Part shown: piece after piece, positions 6,190 to 6,380 of the stretch
Position numbering within the stretch: position 1 is the stretch's first letter
How the letters are laid out: each line of letters starts with the position of its first letter
NCBI GenBank assembly: GCA_964423745.1
Contig: CAYRGG010000121.1
Location: 1 to 6,380, forward strand
DNA: 6,380 nt
Direction: 5' to 3'
DNA from: CAYRGG01 sp964423745
GTDB taxonomy: Bacteria > Pseudomonadota > Gammaproteobacteria > Competibacterales > Competibacteraceae
Translations under genes and position numbers: made by a program
The notes under the pieces: model-generated
Database searches by the model: none
Told to the model about the DNA's origin: nothing
The model's input: only the letters and a program-made list of their open reading frames with translations

Positions 6190-6380
6190 AGGTGTCCTTG
6201 ATAGCATCCGCTGTAGAGGATGAAACGGGAAGCCGGTGCGCTGACTGATAAGCAGCAAAACCGGCGCTGCCCCCGCAACGGTAAGCGAAGATAATCAGGC
6301 TTCCACGCCACTGTGAGCTTTACGTTAACTCATGGGAAGGCTGCCTGAGGAGGTATCAGCCTCATTCGCAAGCCCGGAGA
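6190..6380 (+). promoter_or_regulatory. Cobalamin riboswitch (B12 element), 3' end cut by the window
   Basis: This leader RNA binds adenosylcobalamin or a related cobalamin and normally represses the downstream gene when B12 is plentiful. Conserved blocks appear in the right order: GGTGTCC (6191-6197), GATGAAACGGGAAGCCGGTG (6219-6238), GCTGCCCCCGCAACGGTAAG (6266-6285), CCACTGTG (6308-6315), CATGGGAAGGC (6331-6341) and the start of the B12 box, GCAAGCCCGGAGA (6368-6380). Supporting helices include GCCGGT 6232-6237 with ACCGGC 6260-6265, GCTG 6240-6243 with CAGC 6253-6256, and TGAGG 6346-6350 with CCTCA 6360-6364. The regulated gene lies beyond the right edge on the + strand; a TonB-dependent B12 receptor or further cob genes are typical targets. 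It does not precede the cob operon in this window. Confidence 0.95.

Overview
The window is chromosomal DNA of moderate GC from a bacterium that makes cobalamin by the CbiD-type (cobalt-early, 'anaerobic') route. The gene families, the class of cobalamin riboswitch and the short hairpin repeats fit a gammaproteobacterium, but no marker gene fixes the taxon, so this is inference.

Layout. (1) Positions 38-478, + strand: a short open frame that looks like the C-terminal part of a heparin-lyase-I-like polysaccharide lyase. It has lost its N-terminal half and ends just inside what looks like the start of a fibronectin type III domain. (2) Positions 497-555: a perfect 13-bp inverted repeat between convergent genes. 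(3) Positions 560-4819, - strand: a tight cobalamin operon transcribed cbiB > cbiD > cobK/cbiJ > cobQ, with gaps of 3 nt, a 4-nt ATGA overlap and 10 nt. (4) Positions 5064-5858, - strand: a class I SAM-dependent methyltransferase with an unusual N-terminal membrane or signal segment. On both sides of it lie two copies, in inverted orientation, of a MITE/REP-like element made of two hairpins. (5) Positions 6146-6380, + strand: a candidate promoter, then a cobalamin riboswitch cut by the window end. It points out of the window, away from the cob operon.

How they work together. CbiD methylates C1 during ring contraction. CobK/CbiJ reduces the (cobalt-)precorrin-6A that results. CobQ amidates four side chains to give adenosylcobyric acid, and CbiB adds the aminopropanol arm. 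The set is partial, so the remaining cob/cbi genes or the B12 importer must be elsewhere, possibly under the riboswitch just past the right edge. No riboswitch is visible upstream of cbiB; that interval holds a copy of the repeat instead. The least explained parts are the repeat-flanked, apparently exported or anchored methyltransferase and the repeat family itself. No CRISPR array, tRNA, rRNA or transposase gene was seen.
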